Shown: positions 56,168 to 64,000 of the stretch, in pieces | Numbering within the stretch: position 1 is the first letter of the stretch | Layout of the letters: every line of letters begins with the position of its first letter | DNA from: Cyanobium sp. FGCU6 | GTDB lineage: Bacteria; Cyanobacteriota; Cyanobacteriia; PCC-6307; Cyanobiaceae | Length of the DNA stretch: 64,000 nucleotides | Assembly: GCA_024958655.1 (NCBI GenBank) | Contig: JANWUR010000006.1 | Coordinates: 1 to 64,000, forward strand | Direction of reading: 5' to 3' | Notes under the pieces: model-generated | What the model saw: only the letters and a program-made list of their open reading frames with translations | The model's database searches: none | Told to the model about the DNA's origin: nothing | Made by a program: the position numbers and the translations under genes

Positions 56168-56791
56168 CTACGGCTGATCGGCACACAGCCAGGGGGCCTG
56201 GGAGCTCAGCGCGATCCGGCTCCCACGGCTCGGATGGTCGAAGGCCAGCCGGGTGGCGTGCAGGCGCAGCCGGCTGGCAAGGCCACGGCTGCGGGCGTTG
56301 CCGTAGAGGGGATCCCCCAGCAACGGATGACCCAGCCAGGCCAGGTGCACCCGCAACTGGTGGGAGCGGCCGGTGAAGGGCCGTAGTTCAACCCGGCTCC
56401 AGCCGTCATGGGCTTCCAGCAGGCGCCAGTCGGTGCGGCTGGGCCGGCCGGAGGGATCCACCCGGTAGCGGGGGGGCTGGCGGGAGGCGCGGCGCAGGGG
56501 CCGCTCGATCCGCCCGGCCGCTCCTGGAGTTCCCAGCACATCCGCCAGGTAGCTCTTCTCCACCCGCCGTTCGGCGAAGGCCAGCGAAAGGGTGCGGTGA
56601 CTGGCGGCATCGCGGGCCAGGAGCAGCAGGCCGGAGGTGTCGCGATCGAGCCGATGCACCAGCTGCAGCGGACCCCAGTGGCCCACCAGACGGCCCACCA
56701 CCGCATCGGCCTGCTCCGGCCCCAGCCCCGGCTGGCTGAGCAGCCCCGCCGGTTTGTCCACGGCCAGCAGCCAGGGATCACTGAACAGCAC
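56168..56791 (-). CDS. RluA-family RNA pseudouridine synthase
   Basis: The core has WLLAVDKPAGLLSQPG, the catalytic-Asp motif LVHRLDRDTSGLLLLAR, and the closing TGRSHQLRVHLAWLGHPLLGD (read in two parts), all standard for RluA-type enzymes that isomerise uridine in rRNA or tRNA. No S4 domain is present. The best start is the GTG at 56791 (207 residues), placed just after the upstream DUF429 stop. The open frame extends further but overlaps that gene. Confidence 0.92.
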   Translation of the reverse strand: MLFSDPWLLAVDKPAGLLSQPGLGPEQADAVVGRLVGHWGPLQLVHRLDRDTSGLLLLARDAASHRTLSLAFAERRVEKSYLADVLGTPGAAGRIERPLRRASRQPPRYRVDPSGRPSRTDWRLLEAHDGWSRVELRPFTGRSHQLRVHLAWLGHPLLGDPLYGNARSRGLASRLRLHATRLAFDHPSRGSRIALSSQAPWLCADQP

Positions 56792-56811
56792 CGTGGGATC
56801 AGGGGGCGGGT

Positions 56812-57510
56812 TCAGGCGCAGATCTCCATCACCCGGCCGCAGCCATCCTTCTCCCCGCCCAGCACCGTGGCCACCCCGCAGTGGAGGCGCCCGGCCGCAT
56901 GCAGGCAGGCGAAGGCATCCAGCAGGTCGTCGTCGGCCCAGCCGCCGCGCGGCAGAGCGGCGCGGCAGCGGGCCCAGGCGCCGGGCCAGCGGGACTGCAC
57001 CAGGGCCAGGCGCTCGGCCCGTCCCTCCGGCCGGCGCTTGGCCCAGGCCAGGGGCCGGCCGGCCCACAGCTGGAAGATCAGTTCGGGATGGGCCTCGCGC
57101 AACCGAGTGGCAAGGGCGGGCTCCCGCGCCAGCAGCCCGTCGAGCATCTGAATGCGAGGCATCAGGTTCCAGGCCTGGATCGTGAGGCCGCGACCATCGA
57201 TCCGGCGGCCGATCGCCGAGGCCTCCGCCTGGCTCACCGCCTGGAGCATCGGCCGGATCGGCGCTGGGAACACACTGCTGCCACGCCCAGGTCCAAGCAG
57301 GCGGCGGGCCTGCCGGTCGCAGGCCCGGGCTCCCGCGTCCGGCAGGCCGATCGGCATGTCGATAGCGGTGAGCACGGGAGCTCCGCGGCCGAGCAACAGA
57401 TTCGCCACGTCCGCGAGCAGGTCGGCCCTGGGTTCCCCCCCGGCCAGCGGCGCCCGCACCACCAGCCAGCCGGCGCGGCAGCCGTCGACCCCCGCCAGAT
57501 CACCGCTCAC
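56812..57510 (-). CDS. DUF429 family protein (RNase H-like fold)
   Basis: From the GTG at 57510 the 232-residue protein opens with SGDLAGVDGCRAGWLVV, followed by LTAIDMPIGLPDAGARACD, RGSSVFPAPIRPML and a late WADDDLLDAFACLHAAGRL, the pattern of DUF429 proteins predicted to have an RNase H-like nuclease fold. The acidic residues in VDG, IDMP and DDDLLDA are in the expected places. It follows the upstream secreted-protein gene by 11 bp. Confidence 0.88.
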   Translation of the reverse strand: MSGDLAGVDGCRAGWLVVRAPLAGGEPRADLLADVANLLLGRGAPVLTAIDMPIGLPDAGARACDRQARRLLGPGRGSSVFPAPIRPMLQAVSQAEASAIGRRIDGRGLTIQAWNLMPRIQMLDGLLAREPALATRLREAHPELIFQLWAGRPLAWAKRRPEGRAERLALVQSRWPGAWARCRAALPRGGWADDDLLDAFACLHAAGRLHCGVATVLGGEKDGCGRVMEICA

Positions 57511-57521
57511 CGCCTGGGAGC

Positions 57522-58472
57522 TCAAGGCGCCGGAGCTTCGCCCAGGCCTCGGCCACCCGGGGAGAGATAACCGGTGCGCAGCAGAAATGCGCGCAGGGCC
57601 TCGGGATAGGAGGCGTACTCCACGTCCGCTCCCCGGCAGCGACCGTCGCTGCCGAGGCCGGCGGCACACTGACGCAAGCCCAGGTCGGAACTCCGGTCGT
57701 AGCGGCCGAGCATGCGCCGCCAGCCATCGGCGAACTCACCCACCAGGGCCTTGGTGGCCACATAGCCAGCGAGGAAGCCATTGGCTTCCCCCCCGTCCCG
57801 GGGCTGATCGAACCAGGGGGCCATCTCCTCGAGGACACGACGATGCAGGGGAGCAAACACGCTCTGATGGCTCACATCCTCGAAGCGCTGACCCGACAGC
57901 TGCCAGATCCGCAGCGGCGGCCGGCTGCCCGCATAGCTGGAGAACTCATACAGAAAGCGATTGTCGAGATCGACCACCACCCAGCGACCGCTGCCGAGGG
58001 GATCGGTGGCCGCCCGCACCACGCCATTGAAGGGCCCCAGGGCCACCACATGCCAGCGGCTGCCGCTGGCGTCGCTGGTGAGCACGCGGGTGTCGTTGCA
58101 GCAGTGGGCACCACCGCTGAAGGACGAGAGCAGCACCTCGGGCCAGGGATTCGCCGGATCGAGCTCGACCAGCTGGAGCAGGGCCATCGGCCGGTCGGAG
58201 CCGATCTTCACGGCGCCCTTCAGGCGCCCCACCTCGCGTCCGTCGAGCCGAACCACCACGATCGGCTGCAGGGCCACAAGGCCGTCGGGATCACGGCGGC
58301 GTTCGTGCTGCAGGACCGCCACCAGCGGCCCCTGGCGCAGTTCCAACGGGCGGAGGCCGGTCTCGGCGTCGGCGGTGCGCACCTGGGTCCTGATGGGAGC
58401 GTTGATCGGGGCTGCCGGAGCCGGAGGTGTGCTGAGCAGGGCGATCCCCAGCGTCGTGGCGGTGGTCGCCAT
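57522..58472 (-). CDS. Probable secreted protein, unknown function
   Basis: Starting at MATTATTLGIALLSTPPAPA the product is 316 residues with a short signal-like N-terminus and likely cleavage after APA. The body contains beta-rich sequence (LVALQPIVVVRLDGREVGRL), a Cys pair in SSFSGGAHCCNDTRVL, and a C-terminal helical part (ATKALVGEFADGWRRMLGRY). The frame is open far upstream, but without protein-like character. The family is not recognised. Confidence 0.7.
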   Translation of the reverse strand: MATTATTLGIALLSTPPAPAAPINAPIRTQVRTADAETGLRPLELRQGPLVAVLQHERRRDPDGLVALQPIVVVRLDGREVGRLKGAVKIGSDRPMALLQLVELDPANPWPEVLLSSFSGGAHCCNDTRVLTSDASGSRWHVVALGPFNGVVRAATDPLGSGRWVVVDLDNRFLYEFSSYAGSRPPLRIWQLSGQRFEDVSHQSVFAPLHRRVLEEMAPWFDQPRDGGEANGFLAGYVATKALVGEFADGWRRMLGRYDRSSDLGLRQCAAGLGSDGRCRGADVEYASYPEALRAFLLRTGYLSPGGRGLGEAPAP

Positions 58473-58704
58473 CCAGGCAGGACAGCACCACCGGAACGGC
58501 GGGGCAGAGCAGATCAACGGGCGCCCGAGCACGAATCCCTCGGTTCTACCAGGGGGGGAGCGGCAGGAGGGCTGCGACGGGGGCTGGAGGATGCACCGGT
58601 GATAGCCCACCGCATGCTTCCAGGAAACCCGACCCTGTACCGATACCGGTGGAGGGGCCAGATTGGGTTGGATTGCCAGTGACTCCACCTTCCTTCTCTT
58701 CGCC

Positions 58705-59352
58705 ATGGCGTCCACCCATCCCCGCCTCCATCGCTTGACCGGCCGCCGGGATGGAGTGCGCCAGTGGCTGGCCGGCCAACTGATCGCCTGGGGCACCGCC
58801 CTCAGCGGCCGGGCCAACCAGCCAGCCCTGGCGGGCACCGCCACTGATTCCGCTGCCCGGCTGACCAAGCGGCCGCCCGAGTCTGCGGCCCTGGCATCAC
58901 GGGAGGCGTCGACGGAACCGCCCGTGCTGGCCTTCTGCCCCGGCCTCCGGGAACCCCTCTCGGTGGAGGATGCCGTACTGCGACGCGATCTCACCCTGCT
59001 CAAGCGGGAGGCCGCCGATGCACTGGCCGCCTTCGGCTCGGCCCATGCCCTGGTGGCCTCCGCTCGGCTGGCGGAGGTTCAGAGCCTGCGGGAGCGGTTG
59101 CGCGAAGGCGAGGATGCAAGTGAACGGCTGCTGGCCATGGCTGGTGACTACCAGGGCTGGCAGGCCGATCAGGTGCGCCTCTTCGATGCCCTCGCCCTGG
59201 TGATGAGGATGCGGGTGCCCGCTGGTAAGACTTTTGAGCAGGTGGACCCAGGACTTCACGCCGAGGCTCGCCGCCATCTGGAATCCCTTACGGTGGAGTA
59301 TCAGCGGATGCTGCTGGGGGAGCAGATCGGCGACTCCAGCGAGGAGTCCTGA
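58705..59352 (+). CDS. Unknown 215-residue soluble, helical protein
   Basis: From MASTHPRLHRLTGRRDG the protein has a variable first 90 residues, then strongly helical sequence (LLKREAADALAAFGSAHALV, SLRERLREGEDASERLLAMAG, HAEARRHLESLTVEYQRMLL). No membrane helix or motif is recognised. The 232-bp gap to the divergent secreted-protein gene holds both promoters. It converges on pstS. Confidence 0.65.
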   Translation: MASTHPRLHRLTGRRDGVRQWLAGQLIAWGTALSGRANQPALAGTATDSAARLTKRPPESAALASREASTEPPVLAFCPGLREPLSVEDAVLRRDLTLLKREAADALAAFGSAHALVASARLAEVQSLRERLREGEDASERLLAMAGDYQGWQADQVRLFDALALVMRMRVPAGKTFEQVDPGLHAEARRHLESLTVEYQRMLLGEQIGDSSEES

Positions 59353-59380
59353 TCCATCCGTTTGGCCAGGAGAGCCCCGA

Positions 59381-60370
59381 TCAGGGGGCGAGGGTCTTCA
59401 GGGCTTCAAGGCCACGGGTCGCCACCGCAGGCGGCAGGCTGACAAAGCCGAGTTTCGGCGCCTCCGCCTGGAACCCAGCCGAAAGGGTGGTCTCGAAGGT
59501 GCGCTGCAGAGGCTCGAGCCTGGCGCCGTTGCCCTGCTTGTAGAGCAGGATCCAGCTGAAGGTCACGATGGGGTAACCCCGGACCGGATTGGGATCGGAC
59601 CCCACGAGATTGGGGCCCAGATCGATGGCCGCCAGGGCCTCGGCAGCATTGGTGGGGGTGGGCGTCACGAGCTGGCCGGCGGCGTTCGTGAGTGCAGCCG
59701 CCTGCAGATTGCCTTTCACATAGGCCGCCTCGACATAGCCGATCGAACCTTCCACCTGGCTGAGCTGGGCGGCCACCCCCTCATTGCCCTTGGCCCCGAT
59801 GCCAGTGGGCCACTTCACGGTCTTGCCGCTGCCAGGACCTGCCTTCCAGGCCGGACTCACGGCGCTGAGATGGGCGGTGAAGTTGGCCGTGGTGCCGGAG
59901 CCATCGGAGCGATGGACCACCCGGAGGGGGCGGGCAGCACAGCCAAGACTGCGGAAATCGGTGATGCGGCCTACGAAGATATCGACCAGCTGGGACTGCG
60001 TGAGTTTGAGGGCGCAGCCTTTGAGGTTGTAGGCCACGGCGATGGCACCGGCGGTCATCGGCACCTGCACCACCCCTCGGGACACCTTGGCCACGTCGTC
60101 CGACTTCATCGGCACATCGCTGGCGGCGAAGTCAACGGTGCCGGCCTCGAACTGGCGCACTCCTGCTCCGGAGCCGACCGATTGGTAGTTGACGTTCACC
60201 CCCTTGGCAGCCAACTGCTGGAACCAGTGCTGATAGATGGCAGCAGGAAAGGACGCCCCCGCTCCATTGAGGGTGGTGCTGCCTCCGCAGGCGCTGAGCA
60301 GCAACCCCACCGCGCCGATCGCGAGCAAGCCGGCGAGGGAGCGCCGGTGTCCGGCAGACGGCAGGAGCAT
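59381..60370 (-). CDS. pstS: Phosphate-binding protein PstS
   Basis: This 329-residue lipoprotein has a signal peptide with lipobox LLLSAC-G near residue 28, then TTLNGAGASFPAAIYQHWFQ and YQSVGSGAGVRQF with the phosphate-binding Ser/Gly residues. VDFAASDVPM and VVHRSDGSGTTANFTAHL follow, the standard PstS ligands. It delivers periplasmic phosphate to PstCAB. None of the other pst genes is in the window. I saw no clear Pho box in the 55 bp upstream of the start. Confidence 0.96.
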   Translation of the reverse strand: MLLPSAGHRRSLAGLLAIGAVGLLLSACGGSTTLNGAGASFPAAIYQHWFQQLAAKGVNVNYQSVGSGAGVRQFEAGTVDFAASDVPMKSDDVAKVSRGVVQVPMTAGAIAVAYNLKGCALKLTQSQLVDIFVGRITDFRSLGCAARPLRVVHRSDGSGTTANFTAHLSAVSPAWKAGPGSGKTVKWPTGIGAKGNEGVAAQLSQVEGSIGYVEAAYVKGNLQAAALTNAAGQLVTPTPTNAAEALAAIDLGPNLVGSDPNPVRGYPIVTFSWILLYKQGNGARLEPLQRTFETTLSAGFQAEAPKLGFVSLPPAVATRGLEALKTLAP

Positions 60371-60425
60371 GACAGCGCCTCGGGCTGATGGCAATGTACG
60401 TGCCTGGGGTAGGGAAGCCGAGGTG

Positions 60426-61253
60426 TCAGGCCGCTGGCGGGGGGACACCAGGGGCGCCGCTCTCCGGCGGTGTTCGGCTGGGATCGAACAGATCTTCCAG
60501 ACGCTCGGGGGCCCGTGGACGCAACGGGCCACTCCCCTTTCGGCTCCAGCGGAACTCGAGGCGGGGACGGGGCGAGGCCACCATCAGCCAGGCCACCGAC
60601 AGCAGCAGGGCCGCCAGGGAATTGCGCAGGCTGCTGCGAAACACCAGCAAACCTCGCCGCTCCTCCTTGCGCCGAAGCTCGAGCGCCAAGCCATCGGAGA
60701 GACGGCTCAGCAGCAGCTGGGCTCCACGCCGTCGGGCCTGGGGATCAGGGCCAAGCTCTTCCAGACTCGGAGCGGCCACGGGCAGCTGGCGCAGCAGCCG
60801 CAGAAGCTGGGCATCATCGCCAGCGCGGCTCACCTGACGATCGAGCGCCTCCAGCCGGGACCTCAGCTGCTCGCGGCCGACGGCCTCCCGGCTGACCGCC
60901 TCGTTCCACTGGTTCCAGCTGGCGAACAGCTGCAGCGGGATCAGCAGGCCATAGCCAAGTGCCACAGCCAGAGCCAGCCGGGGCGCTCGGGCGCCTCGCC
61001 GCTCGGACAGCTCCTCATCGCTGAGATGGCGACCGATGGCCAGGAGGGAGAGGCCGATCAGGGCCATCGGCCCCTGCTGCAGAAGGGTCTGGATCTGCTG
61101 AAGCTGCCAGGAGGGCGACAGGAGGGCCGGCGGCAGCAGGCTGGACACCACCCCCAGGGCAAACAGAGCTAGCAGGGTGAGGCCGGCCCAGCGCAGCATG
61201 CGGGGCAGATCGGCGCCCAGCCCTTCGATCGACACCGGAGAAGAGGGGGGCAT
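60426..61253 (-). CDS. HpsJ-like membrane protein
   Basis: From MPPSSPVSIEGLGADLPRML the product is 275 residues. Four hydrophobic segments occur (LTLLALFALGVVSSLLPP, PMALIGLSLLAIG, ALAVALGYGLLIPLQLF and one near residue 227), with a long charged helical region between the last two. The layout and the YGLLIPLQLFASW segment resemble HpsJ-type proteins linked to cyanobacterial polysaccharide and motility genes. That resemblance is from memory and should be treated as tentative. Confidence 0.6.
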   Translation of the reverse strand: MPPSSPVSIEGLGADLPRMLRWAGLTLLALFALGVVSSLLPPALLSPSWQLQQIQTLLQQGPMALIGLSLLAIGRHLSDEELSERRGARAPRLALAVALGYGLLIPLQLFASWNQWNEAVSREAVGREQLRSRLEALDRQVSRAGDDAQLLRLLRQLPVAAPSLEELGPDPQARRRGAQLLLSRLSDGLALELRRKEERRGLLVFRSSLRNSLAALLLSVAWLMVASPRPRLEFRWSRKGSGPLRPRAPERLEDLFDPSRTPPESGAPGVPPPAA

Positions 61254-61547
61254 GATGGTCGGGTGCGAGGGACGAGGGGCCCGGATCGCCAAGGCACCGA
61301 CCGGGAATTGTTCACACAGTGCCGCATGCTTTCACCGAGGGTTGGCGACTGCATTGGCGCGCAAATAGCAGGCTAGGCACAAAGGAGAACGGCAGGATTC
61401 CGCATTTCGCATCACTCCTGCAGCAGATCACAAGCGTGGCCCAGCGGGCCGTTGCCAGCCGCCTCTGCCATTCCCATTCCCTGCAGATCGCGGCCGAACC
61501 CGGTGGGGGCCATCGCCAGCTGAGAAACGTCCAGACCAGGGATCCGC
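61254..61547. other. 294-bp gap upstream of the HpsJ-like gene
   Basis: No confident gene is present. A leftward 33-codon ORF (61412-61513, MAPTGFGRDLQGMGMAEAAG and onward) begins 35 bp after the phosphoribosyltransferase stop and has reasonable composition, but it is too short to judge. The rest is probably the promoter of the HpsJ-like gene, since AT content rises near 61355-61385. Confidence 0.3.
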
Positions 61548-62219
61548 TCAGGAGGAGGGCTGGGCGACGCGGCGTGCCTGCCGCACGGTGGCCAGCACTT
61601 CGGCATCGTCCACCGGGTCGAAGCGTCCGTAGTGCAGCCCCACAGCCACCAGATCGTCGGGGGCCGCCAGCAGCACCAGCTCATCCACCAGCTCCCGCAG
61701 AGCGGGCAGGCTCTGATGAGCCGCCACGGGAGCGGCCAGCACGACCCGGGCGGGCCCCAGGCGCTGAAGAGAGGTGAGGGCAGCCCGGACGCTGAGGCCA
61801 GTGGCGATGCCGTCATCCACCACGATCAGCTGCCTTCCCGTGAGCGCGCTCGGGTCGGCGTCGCCGTAGAGCAGGCGCCGGCGTTCGAGTTCCCGCCCCT
61901 CCCGCTCCACCACCTGATCGCGCAGGACCGGATGCTCATCAAACATCCAGGCGGTGTGAGGATCCCAGAGGATCACCCCACCCGGAGCGAGGGCTCCCAG
62001 GGCGACCTCCGGCTGGGTGGGAAGCGCCAGCTTGCGCACCGACCAGGTGGTGAGTGGCAGCTGCAGCGCACGGGCCACCTCGGCGCCCACCACCACACCA
62101 CCCCGGGGCAGGGCCACCACCACGCTGCCGGCGGGGTGGGGAGGCAGATCCCGCAGGCGGGCGGCCAGGGCGAGGCCGGCGGTGCGGCGGTCGGACCAGA
62201 ACGCATCGGAGGCGATCAT
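61548..62219 (-). CDS. Phosphoribosyltransferase family protein (COG1926-like)
   Basis: The 223-residue protein has the PRPP-binding loop LIVVDDGIATGLSVRAAL near residue 130 and the N-terminal VVVALPRGGVVVGAEVARAL typical of the stand-alone family often annotated as predicted phosphoribosyltransferase. The substrate is unknown. It is codirectional with the upstream ArsM-like gene, with a 137-bp gap. Confidence 0.9.
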   Translation of the reverse strand: MIASDAFWSDRRTAGLALAARLRDLPPHPAGSVVVALPRGGVVVGAEVARALQLPLTTWSVRKLALPTQPEVALGALAPGGVILWDPHTAWMFDEHPVLRDQVVEREGRELERRRLLYGDADPSALTGRQLIVVDDGIATGLSVRAALTSLQRLGPARVVLAAPVAAHQSLPALRELVDELVLLAAPDDLVAVGLHYGRFDPVDDAEVLATVRQARRVAQPSS

Positions 62220-62356
62220 CGCGGGCGCGGCACAGACAGACCCAGCGTGGCGCCGTCAGCCAGCGCGGCGCAACGATGCAGGGGTTCCGCCGCCGATCGA
62301 CCGCAGCGGGCGCCTGACAGCGCATCCAGCCGCTCGCTATCCCAGGCGCCGCGCGT

Positions 62357-63142
62357 TCAGCAACAGCCGGAGCCCCGGGCGGCACCGGGCCGATGGCCCA
62401 CCAGGGTGACAGCCCGGAAGGCGATTCCCTCCAGCTCCCGCCAGGGACGCTCCTGCCGGTCGGCGTAATGGACCCCCTCGAACCCCAGGGTGCGGAAATC
62501 CTCCAGGAAGCGATCCTCCTGCCAGGCGCCGCTGATGCAGCCGCTCCAGAGTTCGGGATCCTGCTGCAGATCGAGGGGCACCGGCCGATCGCTGACGATG
62601 TCGCTGATGGCGACCCGCCCGCCCGGCCGCAGCACCCGCCGGATCTCCCGCAGCAGCTCGGGGCGGGCCTCGGGGCGCACCAGGTTGAGCACGCAGTTGC
62701 TCAGCACCACATCCACGCTGGCATCAGCCAGCAGCGGCACGCCGGCGAGATCGCGGCCCAGGTCTTCGATGGCGGCCTCGCGGAAGCTCACGTTGGCGTA
62801 GCCGATCTTGTCGGCCACGATCGGGGCGGCCCACCGGGCCAGCACCAGCATCTCCCGGTTGCGATCCACGCCGATCACCCGCCCCTCCGGCCCCACCAGC
62901 TGGGCGCAGAGGAAGGCGTTCTTGCCGCTGCCGCTACCGAGATCCAGCACCGTGTCACCCGTCCGTACCCAGCGGGTGGGATCGCCGCAGCCGTAGTCGC
63001 GCTCCACCACCTCGGCCGGAATCACCTCGAGCAGGGAGGGATCGAAGGCGACGCCGCAGCACAGGCACGGCTCAGGCTCGATCGCGGCGGCCCCATAGCG
63101 GGCCTCAACGGCAGCGGTGTGGTCGATCGGGGCGGATGCCAT
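62357..63142 (-). CDS. ArsM-like SAM-dependent methyltransferase
   Basis: This 261-residue class I methyltransferase has VLDLGSGSGKNAFLCAQLVG and GVDRNREMLVLAR. Three Cys sit in the places typical of arsenite methyltransferases: YGCG (C52), SNCVLNL (C150) and GCISGAW (C202). Additional Cys occur in CLCCG near residue 26 and in a C-terminal GSGCC. Arsenite methylation is therefore plausible. There is no ars operon in the window, and the family also contains enzymes of other function. Confidence 0.8.
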   Translation of the reverse strand: MASAPIDHTAAVEARYGAAAIEPEPCLCCGVAFDPSLLEVIPAEVVERDYGCGDPTRWVRTGDTVLDLGSGSGKNAFLCAQLVGPEGRVIGVDRNREMLVLARWAAPIVADKIGYANVSFREAAIEDLGRDLAGVPLLADASVDVVLSNCVLNLVRPEARPELLREIRRVLRPGGRVAISDIVSDRPVPLDLQQDPELWSGCISGAWQEDRFLEDFRTLGFEGVHYADRQERPWRELEGIAFRAVTLVGHRPGAARGSGCC

Positions 63143-63359
63143 GGCGATGCGGGGCTGTCAGCAGCATCCTCGTCCTGGCCCGGAAGGGACCAGAATCATC
63201 CAGCACGAGACCCGTGCGACTTCACCACGCCCCGGGGTTCCCGGGGCTTTCGGTGGAGTTCCCCGGGCGGCGGTCCGGTGCGGATCCACCCACCCAGGGC
63301 GCTCCTGGCGCCCGCCAACCAGGAGCATCGTGGGAATGCCGCCCGGCCCAGCACCGCCG

Positions 63360-64000
63360 ATGTCCGTCTCCCCAGGCCCCAGCCTGGCCGTCATCGGAGC
63401 CGGTGTGGCCGGGTGTGCGTTGGTCGCCCGCCTGGTCGAGCTCGGATGGAAGGGTCCGATCAGCCTGTGGGAGACGGGCCGGGGTCCGGGGGGCCGAGCC
63501 TCCACCCGCCGCTCCCGCCTGGATCGCGGCCTGCGGATCGACCACGGCGCACCCCTGTTCAATTTTCGGCCAGGGCCCCTGGCCACGCCGCGGGCGCTGC
63601 AGGGCCTGATCGATGGGGGTTGGGTGGAGCCCTGGAACGGCAGGATCGCCGGGCTCGATGCCACCGGCGAAGTGCTGGCCCCGCCCCACGACCCGCTGGT
63701 GGAGGGAACCCTCTACCGCGGCCGTGGCGGGATGGATCGGCTCTGTGAAGGCCTCCTGCATCAAGCCGGTGACGCGGTGGTGAGCCACTTCGGCCAGCTG
63801 GTGCGACATCTGAGGGCGGTGCCCCAGGGGCCATGGGAGCTGGTGGCCGCCGATGGTGAGCCACTCGTGCAGGCCGACTGGCTGGTGCTGGCCAGCACGC
63901 TGCTGGCCCATCCCCGCGCCCGGTTGACCCTGGGCTGGGACGATGTGCCCCTGGCCCAGGCCGCCGGGACCCTGGCGGATCCCCGGCTCGAGCACGCCCT
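63360..64000 (+). CDS. FAD-dependent oxidoreductase, renalase-like, partial
   Basis: The gene starts at the ATG at 63360 and runs off the window after about 213 codons. The N-terminus has the dinucleotide-binding motif LAVIGAGVAGCALVARLVE and a following GRGPGGRASTRR, the arrangement of NAD/FAD-dependent oxidoreductases of the renalase-like group (COG3380). YRGRGGMDRLCEGLL is also typical. The substrate is unknown. The 217 bp to the divergent ArsM-like gene contains a GCCCCGG/CCGGGGC hairpin (63229-63247) of unclear role. Confidence 0.85.
   Translation, partial: MSVSPGPSLAVIGAGVAGCALVARLVELGWKGPISLWETGRGPGGRASTRRSRLDRGLRIDHGAPLFNFRPGPLATPRALQGLIDGGWVEPWNGRIAGLDATGEVLAPPHDPLVEGTLYRGRGGMDRLCEGLLHQAGDAVVSHFGQLVRHLRAVPQGPWELVAADGEPLVQADWLVLASTLLAHPRARLTLGWDDVPLAQAAGTLADPRLEHA

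Noticed and set aside
63229-63247. GC-rich hairpin GCCCCGG-ggttc-CCGGGGC followed by TTT
   Set aside because: It resembles a terminator but lies between divergent gene starts, with no rightward gene ending nearby, so no role was assigned.

Overview
The window is a dense, very GC-rich bacterial chromosome segment, about 64 kb with roughly 70 genes and short gaps. It looks like a picocyanobacterium of the Cyanobium/Synechococcus lineage. It carries magnesium chelatase subunit H (chlH), a high-light-inducible protein, a pheophorbide-a-oxygenase-like Rieske enzyme and the plastid-lineage protein CGLD27. It also carries many families typical of cyanobacteria (DUF3038/DUF4335, DUF2949, DUF6447, DUF3386, DUF3318, DUF2811, a Nif11-like protein) and several HIP1 octamers (GCGATCGC). 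No rRNA, CRISPR array, complete insertion sequence or prophage is visible. The species assignment is inference from gene content.

Layout. 1-9.4 kb: the tail of an unknown gene, a kinase/ATPase fusion, TspO, small unknown genes, DUF4335/DUF3038, apt, a UbiH-type monooxygenase, the HLIP gene and dapB. 9.4-17 kb: chlH, a secreted beta-helix-like protein with a PEP-CTERM-like tail and no clear start, an AraC regulator and an MscS channel. 17-22.6 kb: folP, an Nmad3-type protein, tpiA, an S4 protein, an ABC exporter and DUF6447/DUF3386 proteins. 22.6-25.3 kb: a more AT-rich patch with gene-poor DNA and an acyltransferase/SGNH protein immediately behind carB. 25.3-31.5 kb: carB, then the rightward series DUF3318-rsfS-CGLD27-asparaginase-tRNA-fMet.

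31.5-43 kb: a GMC oxidoreductase, a DUF2811 gene preceded by repeated TGGGGAA boxes, a sirohydrochlorin chelatase with a His-rich tail, a ParB-like protein, the Rieske oxygenase, a universal stress protein, an acyl-CoA synthetase/GNAT fusion and an unusual methyltransferase-ThiD fusion. 43-46 kb: small secreted or membrane proteins, including a Nif11-like protein and an Asn/Arg-repeat protein. 46-52 kb: a leftward cluster of AraC regulator, sulfatase, 5'-nucleotidase and formylglycine-generating enzyme. 52-64 kb: a decayed HAD phosphatase gene, DUF202/DUF1622 membrane proteins, a transglutaminase-like protein, DUF6671, an RluA-type pseudouridine synthase, DUF429, a lone pstS, a phosphoribosyltransferase, an ArsM-like methyltransferase and the start of an FAD enzyme.

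Most likely to repay attention: the methyltransferase-ThiD fusion, the Nmad3 gene beside tpiA, the self-contained sulfatase cluster with its own maturase and regulator, the PEP-CTERM-like protein with a displaced 5' end, the boxes upstream of the DUF2811 gene, and the HAD pseudogene, whose decay can be read step by step.
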